Program-made: the position numbers and the translations under genes
In this document: positions 12,801 through 23,479 of the stretch, piece after piece
Layout: the number at the start of each line of letters is the position of its first letter
How positions within the stretch are numbered: the first letter of the stretch is position 1
The notes under the pieces: model-generated
Told to the model about the DNA's origin: nothing
What the model saw: the letters and a program-made list of their open reading frames with translations, nothing else
Databases searched by the model: none
Assembly (NCBI GenBank): GCA_009760855.2
Contig: WPIO01000058.1
Coordinates: 437,501 to 501,500 of the forward strand
DNA from: Cristatella mucedo
Lineage: Eukaryota > Bryozoa > Phylactolaemata > Cristatellidae
Length of the DNA: 64,000 nucleotides
Reading direction: 5' to 3'

Positions 12801-15340
12801 CAAATCTTCTAAGCTTTGTCTTGAATCTTCTAGAGATCATCTATTTAGTTCGTATTCTCCCAAAAATCTGGAACACTCTTGACACACATCACGAAATTCC
12901 CTAACTTGGACATTTAAAAAGAAGGTACTAACGCATTTGCTCCTCCCAGCATTTGCTGGGTCCCTGCGAAGAATGGTCCCATGTTTGCTTATGCTTACTG
13001 ACACTGTGTATGCTATAACTAACCGTATTAACTTGCATCCTTTACAGTGTATGGAGCGTTGTTAGAAAGACATTTATTTCTCCGAGGGCTCTATACAAAT
13101 ATACTATTGCAATTATTCCTTTGCAGCACATATAAAGCGTCTGTAAAGAGAGTTAGTTCTCTGAGGGCGCTTTATGAAATGTATTATTATTTTTATTATT
13201 ATCAAAAGGCACCATGGCCAGGGGCCATGCTTGAGTGCTCTGTTAAGCTCTAACCCTAGCCTGACACACTCGCTAAGGCTGTTTCAACGGAAACTCTCTC
13301 GCAATCTCGTTTTCCTTTCCAGAAAATTGCGTTCTATCACGAGCACGTGCTCATCAAAGAGCCGCAAGCCTATAAGACTACACCGTGGCACCACGACCAG
13401 TCTTATTATCCAGTTGATGGGTTTAAGGTAAGCTTTGTCTACCGTTACTTTCAAGAGTTAAAAAGCTTCAAAATTACCTTAAACTACGATACTGCATATT
13501 TCCTTGTTCAGCATAGCACGTCGGTGTGGATTCTGTGGCTTGGCTTTGAATTTGTCAACCTATACTTTAGACGAGAGCTATATTGAACTTCGCGTTCTTT
13601 GCCGGATATCTTTTGCTACGCGGTCGGCCATTAGGCCATGCTGCTTTTTTTGAACATTTGCAGAACTGCTCGATATGGATGCCTATAGACAGTGTGTCTC
13701 AGCACACCAGCATCCAGTTCATAAAAGGTTCTCACAAATGGGGCAAGTGGTATTTTCCTCGAAAATTTGCCACTTCCAGCAATTACAATATGGAGACGCT
13801 TGACTTGGATCATAGCTATGAAGATATACCCGATTTTGATCGCAGAATTGAAGACTACACAGTTCTTCAGTGGAATGTCGAGGTAAGATCTGAATGTAAA
13901 ACCTATTTCTCGATCGTAAAACTCTCAACGTGTTACATATTTCTGTCCACCATGCATTCGTATTGAGAAGCCATTTATCAGTGAGTGGTTGAGAAAATAA
14001 AGTAGCTTTGTAAAATTCGGTTGGAGAGAACATATAAGATATGGATCGTATAAATGCAAAGTGCAGGTAGCGTGAAGGCATATTAGCAGAATGAGACTGG
14101 CTGGTGTAACCTGCAGGGAAGACACTAGAGGTTGTCTGAGAGTGCAGTCAGGCTGACCGATATGTCAGGCAGGCTCTTCGAGAAGCTTAAATTGGCCTGG
14201 CATGGTAGCTCAGCCACTGCGAAGCAGTGTGCAGCCCTAAATGACCAGACCGGTTGCCCCGATCGTCCAAGGCTGTCACCTGAATTAAGCCAAAGAAGGA
14301 GCCAGACACTGACGAGCCAGAGGCAGCCGATCGTACGAAGACTGAAGGGACATGCTAGACGGCCTAGCAGTCCAACGCACTCACTCGCTTCCGCCCAAGG
14401 GTCGTTTCTCCTTTACACATTCCCGGGTGCTGGTGCTGCACAAGCTTGACAAAAAGTGGCTCGGTCCATCTAAAAACAAATAGACTGATCTTTGTTCTTC
14501 TTTCGGCTGCACATATTCTACTTGACTTCCTACATGAACTTCGGTACGCCAGAAACCTCGGCGAAGACTTTGTGTTCCAATCTCAGTCTCGAACGTTTAT
14601 TATAGAGAAAGCCTGTTCCACAGTCTTCCACCTTCATAATATTGCTACTGCCAAGAGATTATCTGCTGCTAATTCATGATAAAAAAGACCGGATTCACCT
14701 CAAGCACTGGCTACTTGAAACGATTACCGTGATTCGCTCCTTTTCGGTTGATTCACGAAATCGTTGAAACTGAATATTTTGAATGGCTGGCCTGACTGAT
14801 TGACGAAATGTCTTATGGTTTGAATTAGACACACAGTTTCTGAACACTTTTAGAGCTGCTTATTGCTTTTGGGGCAGAAGAACAATCTTGATGCTGTGAT
14901 TGTCTTTCGTTGGCTTTATCGGCAGGCAGAAAAAATTACTGATCAACGATTCAACACTAGTTACTTGCACAAGCGCTTTTGAGTGCCAGTCAACAAATTC
15001 AACGGGACGCTATGTTGTTCCTTTCAGCCAGGTGATTGCGTGGTCTTCCACATGATGACAATACACGGAGCTCCTGCTAACACCACGACGAACCAGCGTC
15101 GAATCCTTTCAACCAGATGGCTCGGTAAAAAAATTGCGATTCCTTCGAGCGTTATTGTATTGGCTCAACGGTTACATTGGCCAGAAAAAAGGATCTTACG
15201 AGTGCTTTCTTGCAGGTGACGACTGTACGTTCGCCAATCGGCCCTGGACACCTTCCCCACCAATAACTGCTGGTCTGAAACCTGGCGACCCGATGGAGTG
15301 CGACGAGTTCCCGATTGTGTGGCAGTTATTACTGAAATGA
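9899..15340 (+). CDS. phytanoyl-CoA dioxygenase (PhyH) family protein, five exons, complete
   Basis: Predicted Fe(II)/2-oxoglutarate-dependent oxygenase of the PhyH superfamily, about 280 residues, the usual size. Exons: 9899-10189, 13323-13427, 13664-13882, 15028-15124, 15216-15340. All four junctions are GT-AG and in phase. The metal triad is visible: exon 2 has TPWHHDQSYYP (His about 120, Asp about 122) and exon 4 has IHGAPANTT (His about 218), with the expected 2-oxoglutarate Arg near 229 in NQRRILSTRW. The last exon has the family's GLKPGDPMECDEFPIVWQ ending. The start at 9899 follows AAC; an in-frame ATG at 9857 would add 14 residues. Intron 1 (3.1 kb) holds SINE-1 and LINE-A remnants. 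The exact substrate is unknown: the family covers phytanoyl-CoA, halogenation-like and other small-molecule hydroxylations. No lesion is seen, so I take it as functional. Confidence 0.9.
10349..10387 (+). repeat. short tandem duplication, 21-bp unit
   Basis: GTCTGGAAATCTATATGG occurs twice, 21 bp apart, inside intron 1 of the dioxygenase gene. Confidence 0.8.
10814..11120 (-). mobile_element. SINE-1 copies (one main, partial copies on both sides)
   Basis: On the minus strand: tRNA-like head with the ACCTCGGTCCCGAGGTCGTG-type arm and B-box GGTTCAAA, then the body ending with the GAGGCTGTTAAATCAG-type end. A second 3' end (10814-10865) and a second head (11045-11120) show at least one partial extra copy. 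It lies in intron 1 of the dioxygenase gene. Confidence 0.65.
11165..12180. other. no gene seen (intron 1 of the dioxygenase gene)
   Basis: Unique-looking AT-rich intron sequence. Two overlapping frames at 11819-12071 have no domain. Confidence 0.45.
12185..13202 (+). mobile_element. LINE-A, old and degenerate
   Basis: Recognisable from FLKINDDTSNLLFMGK (12245-12290) through the C-terminal blocks to the 3' untranslated region. Two 3' hairpin-like ends occur in series (13045-13100 and 13135-13175) before an (ATT)n tail, so the end is duplicated or two copies overlap. Many stops. It sits in the same orientation as the host gene, inside intron 1. Confidence 0.65.
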
Positions 15341-17320
15341 TAGCACTTCCAAACAGCTGTATCCGCATCGCTTAGCTTATTGCTTCTTTTCGCAGTCCCT
15401 TCAGGCCAGTTAACAAAAGATGGAGCTAAGAATAAGAAAAAGTCGCGACCACACTTGCCAACCTGACTCTCGAGACGCGGCAGCAAGTGGTCTACCCGGC
15501 AGTCCAAGTAGTAGCAATCCAGCTTCCTTATCATTGCTTGTATCGTTAATCTTTAGTGAAACCCAAGTTGAATCGCTCAATTGGAAAAGTTTAAATTAAA
15601 TAGTCAATATGTTGATTAAACAGCGTTGCCTGCGATTAAAAACCCAACTAATTGGTCGCACCGGAGAGTGTACGACAATGCTGTCACCTCAAACCGCTCT
15701 GCAGCACCTCGACGAACGTCCGACATGCGTACGAAATCCCAGTAACAAGCCAAGAATATTACTGGCAGTCTCAGCGCCGACAACAATAGCAATGCTGGCG
15801 TCCACGATCACTTGTGATAAAATATTATGATTACACTATGGAATACATCTTGCAAGCTTTCTTATGAATTTGTGGGCAGCGTTAATGTTCTGTGCAGCGA
15901 GCCGTACAAACAAGAATACATTCTCGAGGCTGTCCTCTTAATGCTAATCCAATGGAACAATAGAATAGGCAGGTGACAGCATACCTGCATATAGAATCCG
16001 TTTGTCAAAAAACCACAAGATCTTTACGAATAAAGAGTTACCCATTTGCGAGCTGTTGGTGGTATTAGTATTACACTGCCGTTTAAAAGACAGAATTTTC
16101 AGAATATGTAAAGTGCTTCGAAAGAGATATGGTTCCTGTGGCGGCACTACATAAATGCTTTCTTGCTACTGCTATCGAATTGCTTAGTTTGGCTTAAGTC
16201 AATCGTTCGATGTGAGCCAGAAAATGCACAATTCAAATTTTGAACCCAAGCAACTGTCAAACGTAATATCAGCAGGATGGAAGGGCTTATGAGCGCCGTC
16301 TGGGTAAAGACTTAGCCAATATGGAAAACCCGAGAAACGTGCTCAATAGAAACTGTAGTGATGGAGAATAGCAAGAAAAGAAGGGATTGACACTAGCAAA
16401 AAAGCTGTGGGCAACTTGTGCAATGCACAAGTGCAGGCCAAATACTAGTTCTTAGAGGTAAACCAAATAGCATGAATCGTACGATGGAACCCCGAAGGCC
16501 TTTTCACGGAGTGCTATCACGTTAGCTGCAATCGCTTACTTCATGTTTTTTTTTTAAAGCAGCAGCACAATACTTTCACCAACAGCTCGAATGGCTGGCT
16601 TGATTGGGCATGTGCTTGTACTATGATCGAATAGTTTTCAACAAATATTTATTTAGTGAACCTTTTGGGTGGTCCGTCGTACTTGCAACATCACGTTACA
16701 ACGATGGATTACTTTTGAAGCGGCATACAACAGCAAGCTATTAGTGCTGTGACTGTCAGGCAGACACTACCTCTGATGTTAGTAGTAATAAAGTATAGCT
16801 TTGTTCCGGATTCATCAGCCCTATTCAAATATATAAAACTAATTAAAAATCTGGCAGCAGAAGCAGTTGAAAACCACCACTTGCTGTTTACATTCTTCTC
16901 AGGGATTCGTGATTTTTCTATTCTGCTACATCGATCGATGTCCTGGATAATGTATCCGGTTCCAAGCGAGATCGTATAAGCAGCAGTAGCCTTGAGGCAC
17001 GTTAGTTCTCATGGCTTCATGGAGACTCAGCACAACTACATAGCCGAGGGAAGACTGCAATCCCATCTACATCTAATGCTATTGCTTGGCCTCATGCAAG
17101 GTTCAGCCCCATTTCAAAAGTACTGCCTATGCTGCTGAAGACTGCATGGAGCCCACCCAGAAACGGTAGGGCCCGTCATGGTTTGACCAGCTACTATCAA
17201 TTTGCTGCCAGCATGAGGCCAATAGGAACGGCCATCGCACATACAGTGAAGCATCAGAAGATAGTGATAATTCTCTATTGTTCACCCTGATTGCTGAGAT
17301 GTAGACTAGGGTCCTTATTG
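15341..17320. other. no gene seen; LINE-A 3' hairpin remnant near 16060-16165
   Basis: Downstream flank of the dioxygenase gene. Possible polyadenylation hexamers ATTAAA near 15595 and AATAAA near 16028 are seen, but neither can be tied to the gene. A bare LINE-A 3' end (ATGTAAAGTGCTTCGAAAGAG) lies near 16105-16150. Confidence 0.45.
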
Positions 17321-17324
17321 TTAA

Positions 17325-17625
17325 GCCACGTGATCCTTATGCAACGACAACAATCTCCTGCTGCCGACTATGGCACATCCTTTCCAGCCATCCTGAGGTG
17401 CTACTTCCTCGCTACTCACTACCTGAACTGCTAACTGCTACTAACTGCTCTACTGACTCAAGCTATGCTTCTTATTCTCTCTTTGTTGCATGAGATGGAG
17501 TTTTCTGGCTACCGAATGCATACAGAAAGCCGCTTAGGCTTTGAGTGCTCTATACAAAACTCACCTGCGTAACAACCACATATTCTATGTGGCTCCGTGA
17601 AGTTACAGACAGAGATACATTACAT
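17325..17625 (+). mobile_element. LINE-B 3' end
   Basis: Matches the last 90 codons and the 3' untranslated region of LINE-B (CYF/ATHYLNCS-like, then KSVGYRM-like with changes), ending in GAGATACATTACATTTCAT. Frameshifted and 5'-truncated. Confidence 0.7.
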
Positions 17626-18490
17626 TTCATAACATAAGTGTAGCTTAACTGTCAGCCAAATATAGCAACTTCTAAAAATTAGGCTATCTGGGACATAGTT
17701 GGCATTCTATGCAACGCTGGACTTTACAACCAAGTCTGCATATTTTCATCGACTGGTACTCCTAAGAACAGCTATTAAACAGCCAAAAACAAGATGTCAG
17801 GACCGATGCAAGGAGGCACTGATTCAAGATACAGAACGAACGGGCAAGGCAGTGCTCTGGCCGGAGTGAGTAGAATGAGCCATAAACTCAAAGCAGCGGT
17901 CTGATAAAAGTCAGCTCAAGGTGGGTAACAACAAGTTGGCCTCCAATAGAGAAAAAACCAGTGACTAACACAGCTTCAAGCAAAAGACATGGACGTGAAA
18001 TACAGGACTACTGTCAAAAGCCATCGCTTACAACACATCCGACGGCAGTTCCCTTGATACATATGTAAATGGAAAAACCAGTCTACACCAGATAAATCGG
18101 TCTGCAGTAAACGACAGTGAACCACAGCTGCCGAACTGTTCTGTCATAACAAAATAGAGAGGCTCATCTATAACTAAAAAAATATTGGCATGACCTTACC
18201 AAAAGGCAGTTGTCAACCTTGTTACTGACCAAGTGTTTGGATAAAAGCCAAGCTGCCAAGTCATCCTCACGATCTGAATAAGCATAGCACTACTTCCATA
18301 AGTAGCCTCTTCTCAACTCAAAGCCTGCATTGCAGGAGTGCAGTGCCTCACGGATCGAGTGCACGCACACTGAGCTCACCAAACGCTTGCGACTCGGAAC
18401 TACTTGCTGTCGCACATGTTCTCCTGCCTTTTCTTTTCGGTGGCAACACAGAGTAACTGTGCCGTCGGCAAAAAAGATAACGCTAGGTTT
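17626..18490. other. no gene seen
   Basis: Spacer between a LINE-B end and the NTF2-like exon. A minus-strand frame 18290-18601 overlaps the end of that exon in another phase and could be its 3' continuation if a splice or frame change exists; I found no GT donor to support it. Confidence 0.35.
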
Positions 18491-18491
18491 G

Positions 18492-19034
18492 TCAGCTGGC
18501 AAGGCCAGTTCCTTGGCTTCCTGAGACGACAGCTGTAACGGCCTTGCCCTCGTCGCTCGACGAGCGAGTGCGTATCTTAAGGTCAATGAACTTGATGACA
18601 TATGCCCCAGTGTCTGGGTGCTTCACGAGGCCGCAGCGCTGCTCGAACACCCCGACCAGAGTGTGATGCTGCTGCTGCGGCCACCCAGTCCGCTGGTGCA
18701 CGGTGCCGGCGAACGTCACCACGACCAGGCCATGGTCGTCGCTCACCACTTCCACGGTGCTCAGCTCCGACACGTCGAAAAGCAGCGACTCGGAGGCTGC
18801 GAGGTGGTTCAGGCGCTGCGCGACCACCGGCGAGCCGTGAAAGGTCTCCACGAGCTCGGCGGTGGCTGGCGAGCTACCGGAAGGGGTGGCGGCAGCACAG
18901 CAGCTCAGCCTCAGCGTGCAGTCACCGTAGACGTCGCTGGCGACCAGGGCGGCTGCCCGCAGCTTGCTCATGTACCAAGCGATGAACTGTCGCCCCAGTG
19001 CCAGCTCAAGGGGCACCGCAGGTCCGTCGGCAGC
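18492..19034 (-). CDS. NTF2-like domain exon, function unassigned
   Basis: Minus-strand exon. The acceptor is a strong pyrimidine tract ending ...CTCTACATCAG at 19035, and the frame runs to a stop at 18492. The product reads LALGRQFIAWYMSKL at its start, the pattern opening NTF2-like domains (VGRxFVxxYYxxL in G3BP and NXT proteins). It continues with VVSDDHGLVVVTFAGTVHQ and HHTLVGVFEQ...GAYVIKFIDLKIR, matching the last three strands of that fold (QTFVL...FYVHNDIFRY in G3BP). The fold call is an inference from pattern, not a search. No in-frame ATG opens it and a stop lies upstream at 19164, so a 5' exon is expected but was not found. Base composition is much more GC-rich than the neighbours. 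The part after residue about 155 (SSDEGKAVTAV...) resembles no known tail. Confidence 0.5.
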   Translation of the reverse strand, partial: AADGPAVPLELALGRQFIAWYMSKLRAAALVASDVYGDCTLRLSCCAAATPSGSSPATAELVETFHGSPVVAQRLNHLAASESLLFDVSELSTVEVVSDDHGLVVVTFAGTVHQRTGWPQQQHHTLVGVFEQRCGLVKHPDTGAYVIKFIDLKIRTRSSSDEGKAVTAVVSGSQGTGLAS

Positions 19035-19504
19035 TGATGTAGAGTAGGAAGAGAAGGAGGAGGAGGCTCCGCCGTGGTCCGACGCTCGACTGCCGTTGCC
19101 ACCATGCTGGTGCTGCTGCTGCTGCTCGGTGCACTCGGCTACAGCAGCGCAGCACGAGAGATCCTAAGGCGCGACGTAACGGGAGTGCGCATGAGGCTCG
19201 TATCCGGCTTTCGTAGAGGCGCACGATGGTCACCAAGCAGAGAGACAGAGGGGCGGTGGTGGGGCATTGCGGCCAGAGTGGAGATAAGCGATCAGGGTGG
19301 CACTTGCAGATACATTTTGGCCAGGCTACTACGGTGTGGGCTTGCACAGGCCGCGTGATAACCTCAGCAAAAAGCAGTGGCCGACAGCAACAATGACAAT
19401 ATCAATATTAGTAATACTCATAGAGCATCCGTAGAGCACCGTCCGAGATGTACACTTATTTATACACCCCTTACGTAACCTGGAAATGAAGCATGTCGAT
19501 TGGC

Positions 19505-20000
19505 TAGTGATTAGATGTACTTACGCTGACCCACAGGGCCCGCCACGGCTTGGCTCCTTCATACCTAGCTGAACTGCTGCATCAGTTTCAGCCTGTTCGC
19601 GCCTTCAGGTCCTGTGTGGACAATAAATTAGCTGTCCCATTCCTCCGCTTAAAGACAGTTGGCGACAGAAGCTTTAGCTCTGCAGGTCCTAGACTGTGGA
19701 ACTCGCTTCCACAATTCTTACGCAACGACATCTACTCTGCAACTGCCGACTGTGGCACATCTTTTTCAGCGGTCCTGAACTGCTACTTCTATGCTACTCA
19801 CTACCTCAACTGCTCTCCTGACTCTGCTATGCTTCCCACTTACTCTTTGTTGCGTGAGACGAAGTCTGTTGGCTACCGAATGCGTACCGAAAGCCGCTTA
19901 GGCTGTGAGTGCGCTATACAAAACTCTCCTGCGTAACACCAACATGGTCTTTATGACTTTGTGGAGTTACTGACAGAGATACATTACATTACATTATATG
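19505..20000 (+). mobile_element. LINE-B 3' fragment
   Basis: The frame 19550-19936 is open and carries the LINE-B C-terminus (APSYLAELLHQFQP to ECAIQNSPA), followed by the 3' untranslated region and a tail of ACATTACATTACATT. It is nearly identical to the corresponding part of the copy at 44815-47862, so it is fairly young. 5'-truncated. Confidence 0.8.
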
Positions 20001-20330
20001 TAGGTAGTGATGACCGATTGTGGAGAGATTAACCTAGGGGACAGCGCCTCCAGTAAGATTCACTACTGTACCTCAGCGATGAAGCTGCAGTCACCGAAGC
20101 AAATTTACGCACCACTACACAAATGTAGCGGGGAGTGGTTATACTCATACTAACTGGTTTATGCCAAGAGATGCATCAGAAGACATCGGAAGTGCAGCCG
20201 AACAGCAGTCCGATTCATTCGGTAGTCTGCCAGTGTGCAAATACCATTCGCCACAGCTTGGGGCTAACGTTGCAAATGGCTTGCCAGAGGCAGCACCCTC
20301 AACGCTAGCCTTTCTTGCTCGTTTTTTTCT
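20001..20330. other. no gene seen
   Basis: Spacer between LINE-B and a MITE copy. A 106-codon frame extends into the MITE and is unrecognised. Confidence 0.4.
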
Positions 20331-20766
20331 TAAGCTGCGTTTACACGGCAGACTTTCCCACAACTATGGGCTACTAAGTCATCATGTCACACAATTTTGG
20401 GGGAGGAGCCAAGTCTGCAGATTCACCAGAAGGAGACTGTCTCAACTTTTAGGCTCCTTGTTGGTCCAGCCTACCAATTAAAACCCAGGGCTCATCCCAT
20501 ACATCCCATAGCCAAAATAAAAATGGCTGACATTCGTAGGCTCAAGTATATTGACGCGGTTAGAGCAAGTCCTTAAATATGGGATGCGTATTCGTTGTAA
20601 CAAATGCTTCAGCCTTTTCTACATAGAATACCCCGTGCGTCTGTTTATCGAATTCACTAACAAACCCGTAATGGCGCACATTATTTAGTACTGCCCCCTT
20701 TCCCAAAAAGGCTTTTTCAAAGTGCTTACTTTCCTTTTATTTATATTCTTCTCATACTACTCTACA
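20331..20766 (-). mobile_element. MITE-1, partial copy
   Basis: Begins with the terminal sequence TAAGCTGCGTTTACACGGC and continues as the reverse complement of the full copy at 35012-35700 down to TCTTCTCATACTACTCTAC, where it is cut by a LINE-A fragment at about 20767. The missing half was not found beyond that LINE. Confidence 0.65.
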
Positions 20767-22095
20767 ATGATGACTGCAGCAACTTCTTCCAGAGGTACCT
20801 CGGATGATCTTTGGCCATTCATATCAATACTCTGGAGTCTCTCACTGAGATAGGACCTGAACCATTGCAGAGCAGTGCCAGTGATGCCCAGGTGAGATGA
20901 GAGGCGCTCAAGAAGGACTTGGGGATCGATAGCATCAAAAGCTGCCGAAAGATCGAGCAAAACAAGCAGAGATATTCTATCCATGCCTGCATTCCTGAGT
21001 AGGTCGTTGTACACACGAAGCAATCCTGACTCTATGGAGTGATTCGCTCTAAAGCCAGACAGGAATTTACTAGCAAAGTTAGAAGTTTCAATATATGAGC
21101 TTAGCTGGTCTGCCACGACTCGTTCCAGTGTCTTTGATAGGAATGTTAGAAGGGAGACTAGGTGATAGTCGCTCAATTTCTCTTGGTCTAGTGTCACTTT
21201 CTTGAGTAATGGCCTGACTACAGCTTTTTTGAAAGGTGCTGGTACATGACCTGAGGCTAATGGCATGATGATGCTATTTATGCATGGCAGCAGCAGCAGA
21301 TCAGTGCAACGTAGGGGCAGGACAGTGGGATTAGGGCCCTAAGGACTTGTTGTCTTCTTTGATTGGGTTATGAACGTCAGCAGGAGGTCACTAGTTACCT
21401 CCTTGAATGTAGACATTGAGGTGCTGCAAGGAATCGAGGGACAGCATTCTAGGGGCATGCTGACATCGCAGGGACGGACTACCTGATCTTGCCTACCTTC
21501 TGGACAACGAATCTAGAGAAGCAATCAGCTAGATCATCACAGAGATCATCAGGTAATGAGCCAACCTAGGTGCGGTTGAGGAGATGGTTGATCGTCGACA
21601 TTAGCATTTTTGGATTGTGCACCTGTGATTCAACAATGTTTTTATAGAAGGTAGAGTTGGCCTTCGCTAGAAATGATTGGTACAATCTACAGTAGTCCTC
21701 GTATGCCTCGTGATGGACAGTCAGTCTTGATCTTTCGTATGCTTTTTCCAGCTTGGGCTTAGTCGATCTAGCTTGTTAATGTCTTTAGTAAACCACAGGC
21801 CGTCTGGTCGGTAACTCAGTGCGCTTACTCTGAGGTGCAAACTTGTCATGCATGTCTGTTAGTTTCGTGTTTGAGCTTGAGTTTTGTGTTTACTAATGAT
21901 GCGAGGTCGGAAGAGGGTCAAGCAGCAGCGCGAAGACGATATTCTCTGCCGGACAGCATCGATGACAAAAGCCTTGAGGCTTTGCGATTTACAGGCAATT
22001 TTAGAGGAGGGCACACATTGTAGACTGAATGAGATCTGCATGTGGTCAGATAAGCTGGATTTGGTAATAATTGGTGATGAAAAAGTGCAGTTGTA
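20767..22095 (-). mobile_element. LINE-A internal fragment (endonuclease end to palm of RT)
   Basis: The minus-strand frame 20757-21266 carries RT fingers and palm: PLLKKVTLD, SLLTFLSKTLERVVADQL, SGFRANHSIESGLLRVYNDLL and LLVLLDLSAAFDAIDPQVLL, where AAFDAID contains the first catalytic Asp. It has no LINE-A 3' end, so it is broken at both sides. The 21000-21830 part is nearly identical to 57300-58130. Confidence 0.8.
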
Positions 22096-22271
22096 TGAGA
22101 AAATTTGGGTCGCGTGTGTGCTAAACATATATAAATAATAAACATAAATGTCGTATTTTTATTAGTATAAGCTGTGGGAGCTTTAAAGATTGCTTAAGAT
22201 GCGGTAGACCAGCAGGAAAAGGTCATGTACAGCCATACAACTCTACAGTTCTACAGATGGATGAGCTTGAC

Positions 22272-22405
22272 CTCCGGGTCTTGGCCCAGGGGTAAGGTGC
22301 TTACTCTTTGCAATCCAGGTCGTGGGTTCGAGCCCAGAAGTGGGCAATCATTTACTGCCTGCAGTGGTGATAGCCATCGACTTTTCTGCCGAAATCTTAA
22401 TAATA
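22272..22405 (+). mobile_element. SINE-1
   Basis: tRNA-like head (A-box-like TGGCCCAGGGGTAAGGTGC, B-box GGTTCGAGCC), short body, ending at (TAA)n that also serves as the tail of the LINE-A copy behind it on the other strand. Confidence 0.7.
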
Positions 22406-23040
22406 ATAATAATAATAATATTGCACTTGATAAAGCGCCCTCAGAGAACTTAATCTCTTTCTAGGCGCTTTACATTTGCTGCAAAGTGATACGCAATAGA
22501 ATAGTAAGTAAAATCATGCTTGAAAAACAAACAAAATGAATAACATGGTTAGGGGTTACATGCACTGGGTCAGCATGCAAATGTGGTTAGTGGCAGCATG
22601 AACAGTGTCAGCACGCATAAGCACATCGAGGACGAATCACAAGGACCCACTAAATGCTGTCCTAAATAGGTATGTTTTTAAGTTTCTTTTAAATGTGGTC
22701 AGGTCAGGGGATGTTCTGATGCAGGTCGGGAGGGAGTTCCAGGCTGTGGGAGCATACGAGCTAAATGCACGGTCTCCAAAGGATTTAAGGTTTGTACGAG
22801 GTATTTCTAGACTGTTGGATTCCGAAAAGCGAGTGGTACGATGCTTTGCCTGATGGGGTAGTATATCTGAGAGATAGGCTGGAGCCATAGAATGAAGAGA
22901 CCTAAAAGTGAGCGACAAAACCTTGAAGTCAATCCGTTGCTTGACTGGTAACCAGTGCAGGTCGGCGAGAAGTGGAGTAATGTGGCAACTGCGACGCTCA
23001 CGACAGACAAGCCTAATGAGGCTGTTGAATCAGCTAACCC
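22395..23040 (-). mobile_element. LINE-A 3' fragment
   Basis: Minus-strand (ATT)n tail, terminal hairpin (GCGCCCTCAGAGAACTTAAT ... GGCGC), 3' untranslated region and the C-terminal 93 codons (22637-22918) ending FLFRTAFSGSL-like. 5'-truncated near 23040. Confidence 0.8.
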
Positions 23041-23479
23041 TTTTGCCGTGGACAATCTAGCTTTCTTTCATAAAGCTATGTTCAATAGTTGCAACCAGAC
23101 CAGTGGGATACAAGACCGTTAGCATTACCGTCAATGTGGTAGCAATGTTCTCCCTACTTTGAGATGACAAGACTGGCAGCTCGCTTGCATGTAGACAGCT
23201 GGCTGTCAGTGGTTCGGAGGAGCACTGGGAGCTAACACAAAACGAATTAATAAAACGAAGGGAAGCGCTCTAGAAACACGAAGCCAAGAGCTTCCCTGCA
23301 ATGCTGCGAATTTTGGATACATGACATTCTACCTGCTCGGTGCACATGTGGGCACATGACAACCCACTTGCACGGCATACTTACGGGAAATAGAGATTGT
23401 TTATTGTGAACGATGCACATACACACCTGCCATAGCAACATTCACAAGATAGTAACATCATAACCCACAGTCTCCTTAC

